Shown: positions 50,610 to 62,775 of the stretch, piece by piece
Numbering within the stretch: position 1 is the stretch's first letter
How the letters are laid out: each line of letters begins with the position of its first letter
From: Baylisascaris procyonis
Taxonomy: Eukaryota; Nematoda; Chromadorea; Rhabditida; Ascarididae
Assembly: GCA_037389465.1 (NCBI GenBank)
Contig: JAZARR010000250.1
Location: 248,001 to 312,000, forward strand
Length of the DNA: 64,000 nucleotides
Reading direction: 5' to 3'
Notes under the pieces: generated by a model
Database searches by the model: none
What the model was told of the DNA's origin: nothing
What the model saw: the letters and a program-made list of their open reading frames with translations, nothing else
Position numbers and translations under genes: made by a program

Positions 50610-53600
50610 TCATCTCATCCTCCTTGTGGTAATTTCTTTAAGAATTTTAGAGTTCTTATTTTGCTCATAGTTTGTATTCATTGCATCTATAAATATTCTT
50701 GCTTTTGTTTTCTGATTTACACTGTGCTGTATTCCTCTGCATTGTGAGGAGGGAGGAAATCGCTATAAAAGGATTCTTTAAGAAGAACAGATTACTTCCA
50801 GGAAACGAAACTTGACTCTCACGAAAGAACCAGAGGGTTACAGTTTGTACTCATCGAGTTATTCTTTAGGTATATAAAGTTTTATGTATAGAAATCAGAG
50901 AGAGGAAAAGAGAAATGTAATTTTATGCACATTTCGGTCGAAAACTACGTCATGCGAACAGAAGCACAGGAAAAAGGCAGGCATTAAATTGGTGGATGAT
51001 CTTCAAGCGATATCTGAAAGGATATTTGAAAGCCACCCTCCCAGATGGTTTGCACATCAAGAAAACTGGTCTTTATTTCTAGAAATGCTCTCATCACTTT
51101 GTTTCGTTGCCATTCTATATGCTAACATATGTCTTCATTCGTTTCATTTTCCCCATATTCGAAGACAATGCTTCATTACCAATAATATTGCATTGTTTTC
51201 TGCCCTCTTTAAGGATTCTCGAAACATTTCAAGTTAATTTCAAAGTATTTATTATATTGTATTGTTTTTTTGCATGCTTTCAAACTTTAGCGCATCATGC
51301 ATAAATTTTGTTACAATTCTATTACCTTCAATGAGGTTCGAACAAATATTTTCGTTGATACGAATGTGTAAACTTATCGGTGCTTTATTTTATATTAGCT
51401 ATTGATAGCGTAGCAATGTGTTATAATGCATCGCTTTCCTTCTGAGTCATTAGTTTATCCTCCAACGATCGTTTGCACTGCACGATTTGCCCATTAACTT
51501 ACGTCCCAACCGATACCGAAACTGGCTTCAGTAAAGCGTATTTAATAAAAAAATAGCTATATTTCCATAAGGGCTGTAGGTGGATATTCGAAAGGGGGAT
51601 TGACATAATGATGGGCATGAATATAATAGTAAAGCTTGCAAGGATGGCTGGTATTTAGATGCCTATGGCAACAATATTAAGACATCATATATGAGTGGAG
51701 AGATTAATTTCCTTCCTCTTGTACTAATAATAAAAAGAGTTTCACTTTATACAAAAAAGTTAATAGTGTAGGAAATGTTGGCGGTGCACCTATGTACTGT
51801 AATAAATATGGAAAAAAGCGATAGGTAGATGATACCCGAGTTGTCAAAGGGTAATTTTTTTGGAATTTTGGGATGTGTTTGATATTTTCAATAATCGTTG
51901 ATGTTATTCACCATTTTCTGTGTTTTAATACCTGTGGGAAGTTTCTTGATCGCGCAATTACAACTCTCGTTGTCCACATATTCCCTCTGAGAGGTGATGA
52001 GTGCAGAAAAAACTCCGAAACTCCATCTTCCTCTCTAATTGCTAGGTCCGGCTGTTTCTTTGGTTTTTTCCCCTACGAAAGCTCACTTCCAGTTATTCGT
52101 AACTTTTCAGAAGGAGGAAAATTTTTGGCACTTGCACGCCGCATCCTTTAGTTTATTGCATATTTATTAATGAAATATGAGGTAATACTTAAAGTGAAAT
52201 GTGGAGGCCAGTATGAAAAATAGTCTTGGAAAGCAGATATTGGAATTTTTTACCGTGTAAGAAGTATTAACTACGTTTGTGCGCAGTAATGAAAGATCGG
52301 AAGGGGCGGGGGGGGGGGGGGGAGGGAAGAGAAGAAGTAAACGAATGCCCAATTTTTTGCGTTCTGCTCATATTTTAATTTTTTTTTTAGGTAAAAAGAG
52401 GCGAGGGAAACAAAACGTTATTGCGTTGTATCAAAAAGAGATGGTAAAATGTGGTGGATAGGATTTTACTGAATTTAAATGTGGGAATGTGATATTTCTG
52501 GTATTGCTAAGGATGTAGTAACGTTTCCTAATTAAATGCAAATAGAAGATAGGCAGGAACGACGATATAGGGGGGGAGTATGCGGGTAGGATTTTATTCC
52601 AATGTTTTATTAGCATATTTGTGCATTGCCTTGCAAATCACGAGTTCAAAAGGAAAACGTCTTTGTAGCTCTCATTTGTAGTGTGTAAAAAAGGAAATTT
52701 TATGAAAATGAAAACTGCTTATACGCTGCAATTTGCTTAACTCGATCCCAATTTTGTGGTATGCTATTGTGTGCATATTTATTTTGCAGTTATTTCTAGT
52801 TGTTGTGCTCTTTCCAATTTACTTATCATTTTATCGTCTCATTTCTGAGTCGCTTCAGTGCTTCCTTTTTCTTTTATTTGTGATCTTTTGCCATCTAGTC
52901 TTTGTGGTGTTTATGTTTTATTTATTTGATGATCGTTAGGATTGCTTCTTAACGCCTATTTGTAGCGTTTTTTCTTCTATTTTCTTGTTTATGCATATGG
53001 TGAGTAACAATTACAGTGGTGAGGAATGCCACTATGGTATATATTTTTGCATAATACCAAAAGCTGAGCACAAATTTTTCTCACCCGAACTCTTGTTTAT
53101 GCGCGAACAAATGCTCTTGAAACTTATTTTCGACTCCTTTTCTATCCACTAATATTGGTCATTTATGAAGTAGTAAAACAAAACCATCCCCACTATTCAC
53201 ATTTCAATGCCACATGAAACCGATTTTCAGCATGTAATCAATGAATTAGCTGCGGATTTTAGGTAGAGTTGTCTTCCAGAAAGGAGTGATGGCATGCTAG
53301 TATATGATTAGGGATTGCTTGAGGTTGAGATACGACGTGAGAGATTGTGTTAAGTGAGAACTTCAACTTGAGGTGCTCACCTTTCGAAATTAACGTAACG
53401 TTGCATAGGTTATTGATCCTTGTTGCGTGCTAGTTTATTGCTCAGTGAGTCATTTGCGTATCGAGCGGTGCGAGACCCTTTTGCTATAGGACGCGGCACT
53501 CGTCCCGCATGATTTCCTATTCATTTCTTGTATTCATGCGTTAACGTTGATTTGTTTGGTACTTTCGCATACTAAAAAAGGCGAATGAGAGGATTGGTAT

Positions 53601-54940
53601 ATTTGAAAGAAGACCAGCAGGAAGGGGCAAGGAAGGAGGGGGGGGGGATTGCTGCAGCCTTTCCACTGTACCCTTTCCACTCAATTTCCACTGTATGTCT
53701 TTCGATGTTTTGCTGTATCAGTGATATCGATCTATCGATGTAATACGCTGAAAGGTGTGCATCGAGCATGAAATGAAACCTGTCGTGTCGAGAGTGTGTA
53801 GACGCCTATAACGGTTTCGTTCCACTTGCGGTTTCTAGAGGACGCTTCCACGCAGCGCATTGCTCATTTTTTAAGTATTACCTTATTCTGTCACATAGCA
53901 TTCAGCAGGTTTCTTGTAGTATATAAGTTCACTTATACTAAACTTTATACTAAACTTCTAAATTTCGTAAGTTATCAAGGCTCGAGGTTTCATTTGTACT
54001 CAACTGCAATAAGACTTGCTAAAAAGTTACTGCAACTGCGGCGGATTTCCGCTTTTTCCGTATTTTTTGTGCCACTATGAAGGACGACGTTCACGGTAAC
54101 TGGGTGATTTAAATTAGTGAAGGGGTTCGGGACAGACAGCGAAGCCCGAGTTCTATTTCAAAGGCATCGACGGTAGAGAGTGACATCGTTTTGAGCCGAT
54201 CGTTTGCTCGGTTATAATTGACCAGCATTGAATGTTGAGGGATCTCCCACTAAGCCCCTGTACAGCAGCGAAATGGACAACGTTGTTCGGGTAATATTTA
54301 TAGTTCGAGTGAGAGACCGCTGGTCATCAACAGTCGAGCGTTATGGAACATTATAAATTTTTGAGCTTCAGTTAGGGAAATTCAGATTTGTTCAACCCCG
54401 GTGGTTGTGAAATGTGGACTGATACGGATCTAAGTTCTTACCATGATAACCGCCTTCAATAAGTGTGACCGCTGAAGGTGATCGTTAATTTTAGCCGAAT
54501 TCTCTACTTAGATTCAAGCGATTTTTTTAACATCAAGCTTAATAATTTAATATTAATTAACACTTTGAAATATTAGTTGTCACATTATATGTCCATCTCC
54601 CAAATAATGCCATAAATCTGGCAATTGGTCACTCTACCTTGGGACGTTATAGCTTACGGAGAGAACTCGAGCCGATTTAGGCACCTTCGTTAGGCTTCAA
54701 CACTTTGAAATCTTCGATTATTCAGTGATATTCTGTTCATAGGTACCAGTGGTCGGTAACTCGAGATGTAAATATTGCAATTTATTGGCGGCTTTTCGGT
54801 GTTTTATTATTAAAAAGATGATTGTCGCATTGTGTCCGCCTTTCACCGCTTAGTCACCAATAAAGCATTAAAAGTGCATGAGCATTTTGACACATAATCC
54901 CATTAATGTAGAGTTGAATAGAGACACATTAACCAGCTGG
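50610..54940. other. no supported gene
   Basis: AT-rich intergenic DNA with G-rich simple-sequence patches at 52304-52330 and 53620-53647. Short open frames at 50884-51237 and 52733-52939 have no splice context and T-rich composition, and I do not call them. Nothing resembling a tRNA, rRNA or transposase was seen. Confidence 0.45.
52308..52322 (+). repeat. poly-G tract, 15 bases (longest of eight long poly-G/poly-C tracts)
   Basis: Homopolymer runs of ten or more occur at 29636-29646, 33099-33110, 34092-34101, 34559-34568 (C on this strand), 42128-42137, 44217-44228, 52308-52322 and 53638-53647. Six lie in introns of the OS-9 genes. Such tracts are known to be over-represented in nematode genomes and need the DOG-1/FANCJ helicase to be replicated faithfully in C. 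elegans. Confidence 0.85.
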
Positions 54941-55122
54941 TTGATCGGCTCCTTCATCAGGTTGATCGTATCAGATTGATCGGCCCCTTCATAATGTTGA
55001 TCAGCTCCTTTATCAGACTGATCTGCTGCTTTATCAGAATGATCGTCTCCTTTATCAGAATGATCGGCCCCTTTGTCAAGTCGATTGGCTCCTTCATCAT
55101 GTTGATCGGCTGCTTTATCGAT
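54941..55122. repeat. 21-base minisatellite, about nine units
   Basis: Units of the form TTGATCGGCTCCTTCATCA plus two bases begin at 54941, 54962, 54976, 54997, 55018, 55039, 55060, 55081 and 55102. All are 21 bases long except the second, which is 14. The period is a multiple of three, and the minus strand stays open in two frames across the array. One frame gives acidic heptads of the DKGADHS/DKAADQS type and the other gives isoleucine-rich heptads of the IKGPIIL type. The units differ by point changes but not, apart from the 14-base unit, by indels. Confidence 0.8.
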
Positions 55123-55448
55123 TGGCGCGTTTGTGGGTAACCCGTTAGCTGATGGTATTGTAACTTGGGGTGATGTATATTTGTAGTGCCGCATTCTATG
55201 GTTATATTCAGTTCAGTTTTTCCTTGCATTGCTGCTAACCAGTCGGCGAAATGAACGACTTTCCTGAAGCAGTTAATAAATCGGCGACTTGCACTATTTG
55301 ATGACGTTTTGCAGTGTGCTCGTTGCCTGGTTTAACTTCAGGTCTTGCAAACGAAAGTACGCGTTTTAGCTCGCATTCAGTGTTTACACTTTTATGCAGT
55401 TGTGCGGCATTCACTTTTATTGATTTTCCGTTTCTAAGCGTTACATCG
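54957..55448 (-). CDS. tentative two-exon 3' gene fragment containing the heptad array
   Basis: Minus-strand bases 55448-55295 encode a plausible exon (DVTLRNGKSIKVNAAQLHK and onward to TAKRHQI) between GGGTAG and a weak GTGCAA donor. A second piece beginning at 55163 after CCCCAAG runs through the minisatellite. In the joined frame it gives isoleucine-rich heptads and stops at 54957-54959; without splicing, the neighbouring frame gives acidic heptads. No start codon or upstream exons were found and the splice sites are poor. I do not recognise any family. Confidence 0.18.
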
Positions 55449-58400
55449 CTACCCACAGCCACAAGGCATCAATAACATCTCAACGTCGCTAAACGCTGTT
55501 TAACATTCTGAAAGTCATTTACTGACTTCTTGACCTTTTTATTTTATAGCAAATAATCTAAATTTGTAACTTAAAAGTTTTTGAATAGGCTCGGAACTTG
55601 AGGTATTAATCGTCATTGATGTCAGGCTTGATTGATTCGAAGTGACTCGAGGTGCAAACCGTAAACATACGTTGAGGGTGGATTTTCGTCATAAAATGCG
55701 GTGAACGTTGCGCCATTGAATCATCGCCATACGTCATGATGTGTTTATATAACAAACTCTCTTCATTTTCTTATCGCTCTTCTTGCTGACAATATTGCAT
55801 TGGATGCAGTTGGTTAACAAAAATCAGTAAAAAAGAAAGTTTTTTCACATCTAGGAAAGTGCGAATGGAGGGGAGGAGGGAGGAGAAGGAAGGAAAGGAG
55901 TAAGTTAGTCTCTGTTTTAGGGCCATCGGTATCGAATAAGGAATGCGCAATGTGGAGTCTAGTTTATTTGACTTGTAGCACTGATAGCATCATCAGGAGA
56001 GTGCATGTGACGTGTAGAGTGAGTGGATGCGATGCTATCTTTTTACTATCGAAGTATCGAATTAACTTTCTTATCGAACATTTAGCTTTCGCCATCACTT
56101 ATAGCAATTTAGTTTTGACGTTTTTGATGTTTTTGACGTGCGAGTATGAGGAGGGGATAATGGCTGAAATTTTCTGCAGATGTTTCAGCTAAAGCAGTCT
56201 TGCTTTATGTTCTCTTTGCTCTCAGATTTGATGGTTGAAATAAGCTTGCTTGGGAAATTGGTTGCCACCCACCAAAACCGCTTTATTTTGTTTCACTTCA
56301 CCAAAAATTCTTCACCAAGAAACCTAGCCGTTCGTCGTTTCCTATCGGTTACTGTGAGGTCGATTGTAAAGGAGTTCCAACCAGATGGCTTGGATCTATG
56401 TACCAAGCGGGTCGAGTGCTGCAGTAAATCCCGATCCTCCTCTTAAGCAGAAGTGGAAGCGATATGTAGAGACATTTATTCGTAATGGATGTTTTCTTGC
56501 TTGAAGTAAATTGTAGATGATTTTAGATACTTGCCGTTAAAGTATAACTGTTACCTTATTCAGCATCACCATTATTTGCGTCAAAATAGTTGGAAATTAT
56601 AACGGAACTTTTGCAAACCTGCAACTTGGCGGACTTGCTTTGAGCGTGCGTGAGGGGGTATAGGAATCCAGAGAGCGTAATGGACTATAAGGCTTCAGAA
56701 TAATGTGTTAAGAGCATCTTCGGTTCAAAGGCCTCGAATTTCGGAACGTGCTGAGAGGAGAGGTGGAGTCATTTCTCTCCGTTATATCAGTTAGTTTTAC
56801 AGTTGTGAACTGCTTATTGCCTAGGTGAATCTGTTTAACTCGTGCATAAATTTGAACTCTAATAGGGGATCCACTTCTGAGGTGCTTATCGCAAATTCGT
56901 TCAGAATTGTTCAGGTATAGCCAGGTGGTGGTCGACCTGCATACACTTGAAAATTTGCATATTAAATTATAAGTGAATATATAAACAGAGGAATACACAA
57001 CCAGTCAGAGAAAGGGAACGAAGGAGTTAGCAAAGATTATCTGAGAACTATTTTCCCACGTGGTCCACTATTCTTCTTAAAAAGATTTTCTGACTATGCT
57101 TGTGCTTTATGGCATCATTGTGCAACTTTTTATTTAATCTTCATGACGTGTAGTCATAAAATTTGCAATTCGATGCTCATTGCATTGAATAGTTTAAAAA
57201 ATTAATAATTCCTAGAATAAGCGCCATATCATTTTTCACATATTAAAGCCATATCAGCCTTATCGATCATTAGTTATATCAGTTCAAATATATTGTCATA
57301 TATATAAGGGGTAGTTTATCATTCATATGTTCAGTAAGCTTCTTATTTCTTATCATATTTCAATTGGATTTCATTTATTTAATATTAGTGAAACTCGTTA
57401 GGCTAATAGGAAAAATTCGCGTTGAATGCTGAGACAAGAAGTCTTTTAAGTTCAGAGATTATACGTATCACTTACTTAATTTTTAATAAGCCGAATTAGC
57501 TCCTAGTTAATAAATGCACAAATGAATAAGTTTGCATTTTGAGATTAGCTCCTAGAGACGTTCATAGAGTCGGTATTCTTTTCACTATGTATGTGAATTT
57601 GTCAGATAACCTGTCCTGGTGTACGATAGTTTCGTCACAAGAAATATGCTAATTAGCGCTCATCTTATTTATTGCATCTATGAGTTAATATCGTCATGAA
57701 TAATATTATCCAACATCTCAATAAAACTCTGTTTTTTGATGTTTCGATTGAAATAATAAACACAGTTTCATTATTAACGGATCCCTCGAGGAGATAAATT
57801 GTGCAAATTTTTGAATATCGAATGAAATAGGTGATCCGAGTGAATGACTTTTGCAATTCACTTTGCAAATAACTGCACTTTTTGAATAGTATTGAAGTAT
57901 ACGCTTGGATTTATCAAGTGAATGAAATGTTGATTAAGAAGTGAGTGTGCGGATTCCTCTCCAACTAGCGTGCTCATATCTGATTGTATGTATCGATTAT
58001 GCATTAATGTGGCACAGCATTCCCTTGCAAACATGTCAGGTTCGTTGAGCCTGATTGGCGCGCTTTGTATCAGTATTTTCATCTAGGTGAATTGTACTAC
58101 GGGGAGGGGGGATGATTCGGCATTCTCGATTAGTGAACAACGATAGTTATCATCGATTGGTTTTCTTCATATTAAAGATAGCGGGTTTATGTAAACATCA
58201 ACAAGGCAAATCACCTGAGCATAGAGTTGTGACCAAGGTAAAACAGTTTAACCTTGGTCACAACTTAACCTAGCAATTCACCTGGTAAGATTAAGCTGCT
58301 CATTGGGCATTTTTAAGTTGAAATCCTTAGCAGCGAGCATTATTTTTCAACAGAAATTGTGTCAAGAGTGGTCTATGATGGTAATTTATGGCGATGACAA

Positions 58401-60569
58401 CAGGATGTTGCTCTGAGTTACCTAACTTACAATATTGCTTTGAGTTACCTATAAGATATACCTATATTTTGTCGCTTCCGATTTCTTCAATTTGTCTAGA
58501 ACCTCGATTTCATCGTTATCTGTTTGAAAGAAAATTTAGTGCTGCAGTGTGTTGATGTTCATCGATGAGGAGTTGAAATTGTATTCATGGGTCTCGTATG
58601 GAAATATTGAAGACTGTATTGAGAGATCATATGTGCTGACAAGCTTGTGCAAATATCCCGCATAACATTTCGTTTGCTTTATGTGGTTGATTGTTGACGA
58701 AGTGGAGTTGGGCACGTGTGTGGTGTTTATTTTAGGGGAGGGATTTACTGCTAGATGATTTTTTAAGTCCGTTATATGTCGACTTTGAGATTATCGAGTG
58801 GTTGTGGTAGTTTTTTAAACTTTCAGTGGAAACATGAAAGGTGTGATGCGGATAATTCAGATGTTCAGATTAAGGAAAGCGAGATGTGAAGGTGGGAATT
58901 GCAGTTTGAGTACTTTTTTATGTAAGCAAAATAGTAAGTGGTAAAATAATACGTGAGAATAGGTATTCATTGGTAAAATCTTTTTAATGTCTTCGAGTCT
59001 GAAACACTAACTATCGGTATCACGTCTTTTATTTGGGATGTTTTTGGAGGTCTCCCTCATCCCCCTTCGAACCTTTCTCCCGTTGCAGAATAGACCTCTG
59101 GATAACCCTGGAATGTCGCCGAAAGTTGCATCAAAAATTATGCTTCATTCAAAATAAATGTATAGTCCTTTTTCATTGTGGGAATATTGGATTGTTTTGT
59201 GAATGTTATATGCTTTCGATTTGTCACAGTCAAGTCACCTCTAAACTTTTCAACTTGTTTCTTCTATTTGGTGGTCACCACTCGCTTATCGACGATTGAG
59301 CGGGTATGGCATGATTCTTTCGCTTCAGATTGGAATAGACTCCCACTTTTCTTATTTTTTGCTCGAAATTTTAAACTTTTCCGCAATTTGCTGCTTTTTT
59401 TCTGAATTTTTCTTCAAGCACAAAAAAGTAGATGGCTGATTGAGAATCGTTATTCGTTGAGTTCGGCCCGTTGCAAGTGATGTTTGTCGGGATTTTAAAG
59501 GCCATAATTTTATCATCCACTCTGAATTCATTATTCATTGGTATCGGCCCAACACCGATGACGTCTATTTCGAAATTTGATAACCTTAATTGCAATCATA
59601 AAAGTCACAAAGGTGATTAGAGATCACCTAATTTCAAAAATATAGCAATTCAAAATGCAGAATTATAAGTGTTTTTGTTTCAATGGATTCTCTTCTAAGA
59701 ATGTGCGAATGCGTTGTATGTTGCATGATTTGTTGCATTTATAACGTCAACTTGTGCGGCCGATCTCAATATCGCTGCCTTAACTGCATATTATCTAAAG
59801 AAATCTGCAGAAGCAAAGGAATAAATTTGCACGAATATGACCATGAAACTTCAAAAGGAGAGAATCGATTCTTTTTTTTAAATAAAATTTATAAGCGCTT
59901 TTTCGATGTTATTGTTTGCAGAAATATTGCATTCTGCTCTTTGCTAAGTTGACGTTAGCTTAGTTTAAATTTATTAAAATATATTGTAGCGAAGAAGGTA
60001 TTATCGAGTTTCATATGTTTGAGCGTAGAACCGATTTCGTGCCGATGTTATTAATGCGTCTATATTCGTTCAGCGTTCAAACTGCGGTTGAATCGTTTCA
60101 TTCTTCCTACTATCACTGCGTTTGCATATTGCACCTCAAGGTGTTTGATGTCCCGTTGTCTGGATGTTTTTTTTTTAATTTTTGTTTTCGTTTTCCGTTT
60201 TGCTTTATATTTTGATTTATATAATTGCTTCACCTGTATGTTGCCAGTTTCCCCACTTCGAAACGTTGAAGTCAATGAAACTCTATACGAATCTTTTCCC
60301 CACATTCGAATATCCTCATACGCATTGTTACCGGTCAGCCAACCAGCTGGCTTTTATGTACGTTTGATTATCTCATCAACTGAATGCCCGTTCACTTCTA
60401 CAAACAGGATAGACTGAGTCAGCGATGCCTCACACCTGCCTCGCATTTTTACTGTATGCGTCCCTGCGACGGTGCTCGGGGAAACCGTTTGCCACTTTTT
60501 TCTTTCTAAGATCAACCTCAGACCATCAAACTATATCAAAAATTATTTTTTACGATCGTAGCATGCATG

Positions 60570-60570
<1 letters not shown>
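55449..60570. other. no supported gene
   Basis: AT-rich DNA without a phase-consistent exon chain. Two isolated open frames look somewhat protein-like: minus 58082-57858 (74 residues, preceded by a CCTAG acceptor-like site) and plus 60242-60417. Both lack partners. A near-perfect hairpin sits at 58226-58264. Confidence 0.4.
58226..58264. repeat. perfect 14-base inverted repeat with an 11-base loop
   Basis: Arm GTTGTGACCAAGGT (58226-58239) is exactly complementary to ACCTTGGTCACAAC (58251-58264). The loop AAAACAGTTTA extends the pairing with one mismatch, so the structure is close to a 19-base-pair stem. The TCACCTG motif also occurs outside each arm. It could be the core of a foldback element or a cruciform-forming site. 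Confidence 0.8.

Positions 60571-60572
<2 letters not shown>

Positions 60573-60619
<47 letters not shown>
60573..60619. repeat. (AT)n microsatellite
   Basis: An uninterrupted AT dinucleotide run of about 23 units lies some 360 bases upstream of the TMEM272-like start codon. It is likely polymorphic. Confidence 0.95.
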
Positions 60620-60621
<2 letters not shown>

Positions 60622-60982
60622 GTATATATTCGCTTGACCTCAAAAAATTCTATTTTCGATGCTTATTAGGCTATGTCGATGTTACACAATCCTAAGAAAC
60701 GCAGTATTGAAAACATATGCATGTGATATAGATGTCTCTAATAATACAGACGTCTCTGAAGTTTTGTGCTAGTTTCTTGGATGTGCTTCCTTATTGTTAT
60801 AGAACGTTGTCGCTTGATAGAATGGTGGAATAAGTCGGGTGTTGTTAGTGGCGTATACTTATACGATTATATAAATAAACGAATAAATTTGATATTCAGA
60901 CTTATTTAAAGGTGAAGAAATAACGTCAGCCAACAACGGGCATTTAATAATAGAGATCTAATTTGACAACGAGCATCTGAAG

Positions 60983-62775
60983 ATGGCAATGGCTTCAGCG
61001 CCACCTTATCCTGACTCGGTGGTCGTTCAGCAGTCGATGCCAACACGCAATGCCGATCTGCCACCCACTTACGAGGATTCAACTAATCCAAACTGTAAGT
61101 TATATATCACTTTGCTAGTATATTCTCTGAACCACCGCAAATATAAGTAGTTCCAGCGTGAGCTTACACAATTACTTAGGAGATCATGAAACATGAGTTG
61201 AGCAACAGCTGCCTCGTCTATAGGTGAACAATGCATGTTCCTTAATACAATGTCTTATGAAGGTAACGTTGTCTTAGCTGATCGTCATTACAGTGTTGGA
61301 ATCTAGTGTTATTTATGCCATGGATGGGGTCAGGTTTAATCTGTTGAGGTGATGAAACCGAGTCACGACATCAGTCGCGACTGCAACGAAGATCTGGTTT
61401 AATCGAGGCCTTAATTGCCCGTTTAACCAGGTTTAATCATATTGCGGTGTTTTATTTTTCTAAGTATTTAAGAGGGAGTCTTCATCCAATCTAAGTTATG
61501 CGGTCATTTTTTCAGCGATGCCACCAACTTACGAGTCTTTATACGGTGAATTCCAGCAAGTGGATAATCCGAAAGGATTGGCACAGTTTATCGCAAAAGT
61601 TTTTGCAATCCTCGTCGGAACGGGTTAGTAACCTCTTCAATAATTCCCGTTTCAAGTATCACTTAGTGTGATAAGAGTTTTTGTTCGGCGTAAATTAACC
61701 CCGTGACCAGGTTTAACCCATTTTTATATGAATTGGATTTGGCTTGGTGACAGCCGATGTCCAGAGTAAGTTTGAGATCAACTTTAATCCATCTGTGCAA
61801 GACTTGGAACAAACTTAGTGCCAGCTGCTATCCACAGCAAGTTTAACAGTTTAAACAGGATGCGTTTCTGTTGATTTCGCTCCCGGTTGGGATTCAGAGC
61901 GGAAGAATCTCAGTGTGATTTTAAGAGGGTTATTAGGGGTAAGCATAGGATGCGCTTACTTCATGAATTGGTCACTATTATTGAAGTTTTATTGATCCTG
62001 TGGTTTCTATTCAGGTTTCATCTTATTTATTAATGTTCATTAACACATCCTCATAAAGAAAAAACTTTCGAGGAAGAAGAGAAGAGTAAACGTTTATTCA
62101 CTTAATGACAAATAAAACTGCATGCGAAACAATCCATGTTGATAATTAAGAAACCGGAAGTTTGCAAACAACTTATTCGTACTTAAGAAGACTTGCATAG
62201 CAGACCCCTCAGCTTTCGGTATTTCACAAATTTTTTATTCCCCTTCATCCTAAAAAGGCGTATGTAACTGCTTGATCCTGAAATTTATTTGAAGCATCTC
62301 CAGTCCTTGTCCCACTTCACTTCGCTGGCATTCCTCACTGTTTCCATTTTCATGGATTTAGGTGGACCGCATTATTTTCGCACCTTCGCCGATCGTCCAC
62401 ATACTTGCACGTTCCTGGTTTAGAAGGTGGAGGGGAGTGAGAAGTTGATCTGTCAGCTGATGAGAAAGAGTTAGCATTCGGGATCACATGACTCGTGTAT
62501 TGCAGTGACGGCGGCGGTATTGCTGGCATTGTTGAATATCATCCCGCTGGGAATGATTGTGCTGGGCAGTGTGAATCTACATCGCTGCCATATCGAACCC
62601 TATATCCCAATTTGGCTGATCGTCACCGGTGTTTTCTCATTGCTGAAAAGTGCTACAAACTTCTTCTACCGAGCTAAACGACAGCGCGCTGGACAACCTC
62701 CATCACCGGCCGATGTGAATCCGAATCCTTTCGATGGACTTCTTTCAACTTTCCTCCTCGTTTGGTTCATCATTG
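60983..62775 (+). CDS. TMEM272-like multi-pass membrane protein with PPxY motifs, 3' end not found
   Basis: Exons are 60983-61094, 61516-61623 and 62506-62775, all joined in phase 1 and giving 163 residues before the last donor. The cytoplasmic N-terminus is proline-rich, with PPTY at residues 27-30 and 40-43, the usual ligand of WW domains in NEDD4-type ubiquitin ligases. Three hydrophobic segments follow: one across the exon 2/3 junction including LLALLNIIPLGMIVLGSV, one at IPIWLIVTGVFSLLKSA, and one at LLSTFLLVWFIIG. The NIIPL-M-x-x-G segment, the following HIEPYIPI stretch and the VTGVFSLLK segment are what I know from the TMEM272/DUF-type small membrane family. Its function is not established. 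The family normally continues with another extracellular stretch and a fourth helix, which I did not find. A candidate next exon at 63241-63297 fits the phase (FEAIIRTWVACVFVYAFI) but not the family. The remaining exons may lie outside the window. Confidence 0.75.

Noticed and set aside
53440..53520. GC-richer stretch that might be a tRNA
   Set aside because: No acceptor stem pairing and no intact B-box were found by eye.
57858..58082. Minus-strand 74-codon open frame with an acceptor-like CCTAG before its ATG
   Set aside because: Single small frame, no family resemblance and no supporting neighbours; expected by chance in several kilobases of AT-rich sequence.
60242..60417. Plus-strand exon-like block (VSPLRNVEVNETLYESF and onward) ending in a TGA
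   Set aside because: An acceptor-like TTGCCAG precedes it, but no upstream exon of fitting phase was found and it is not similar to the adjacent TMEM272-like gene.
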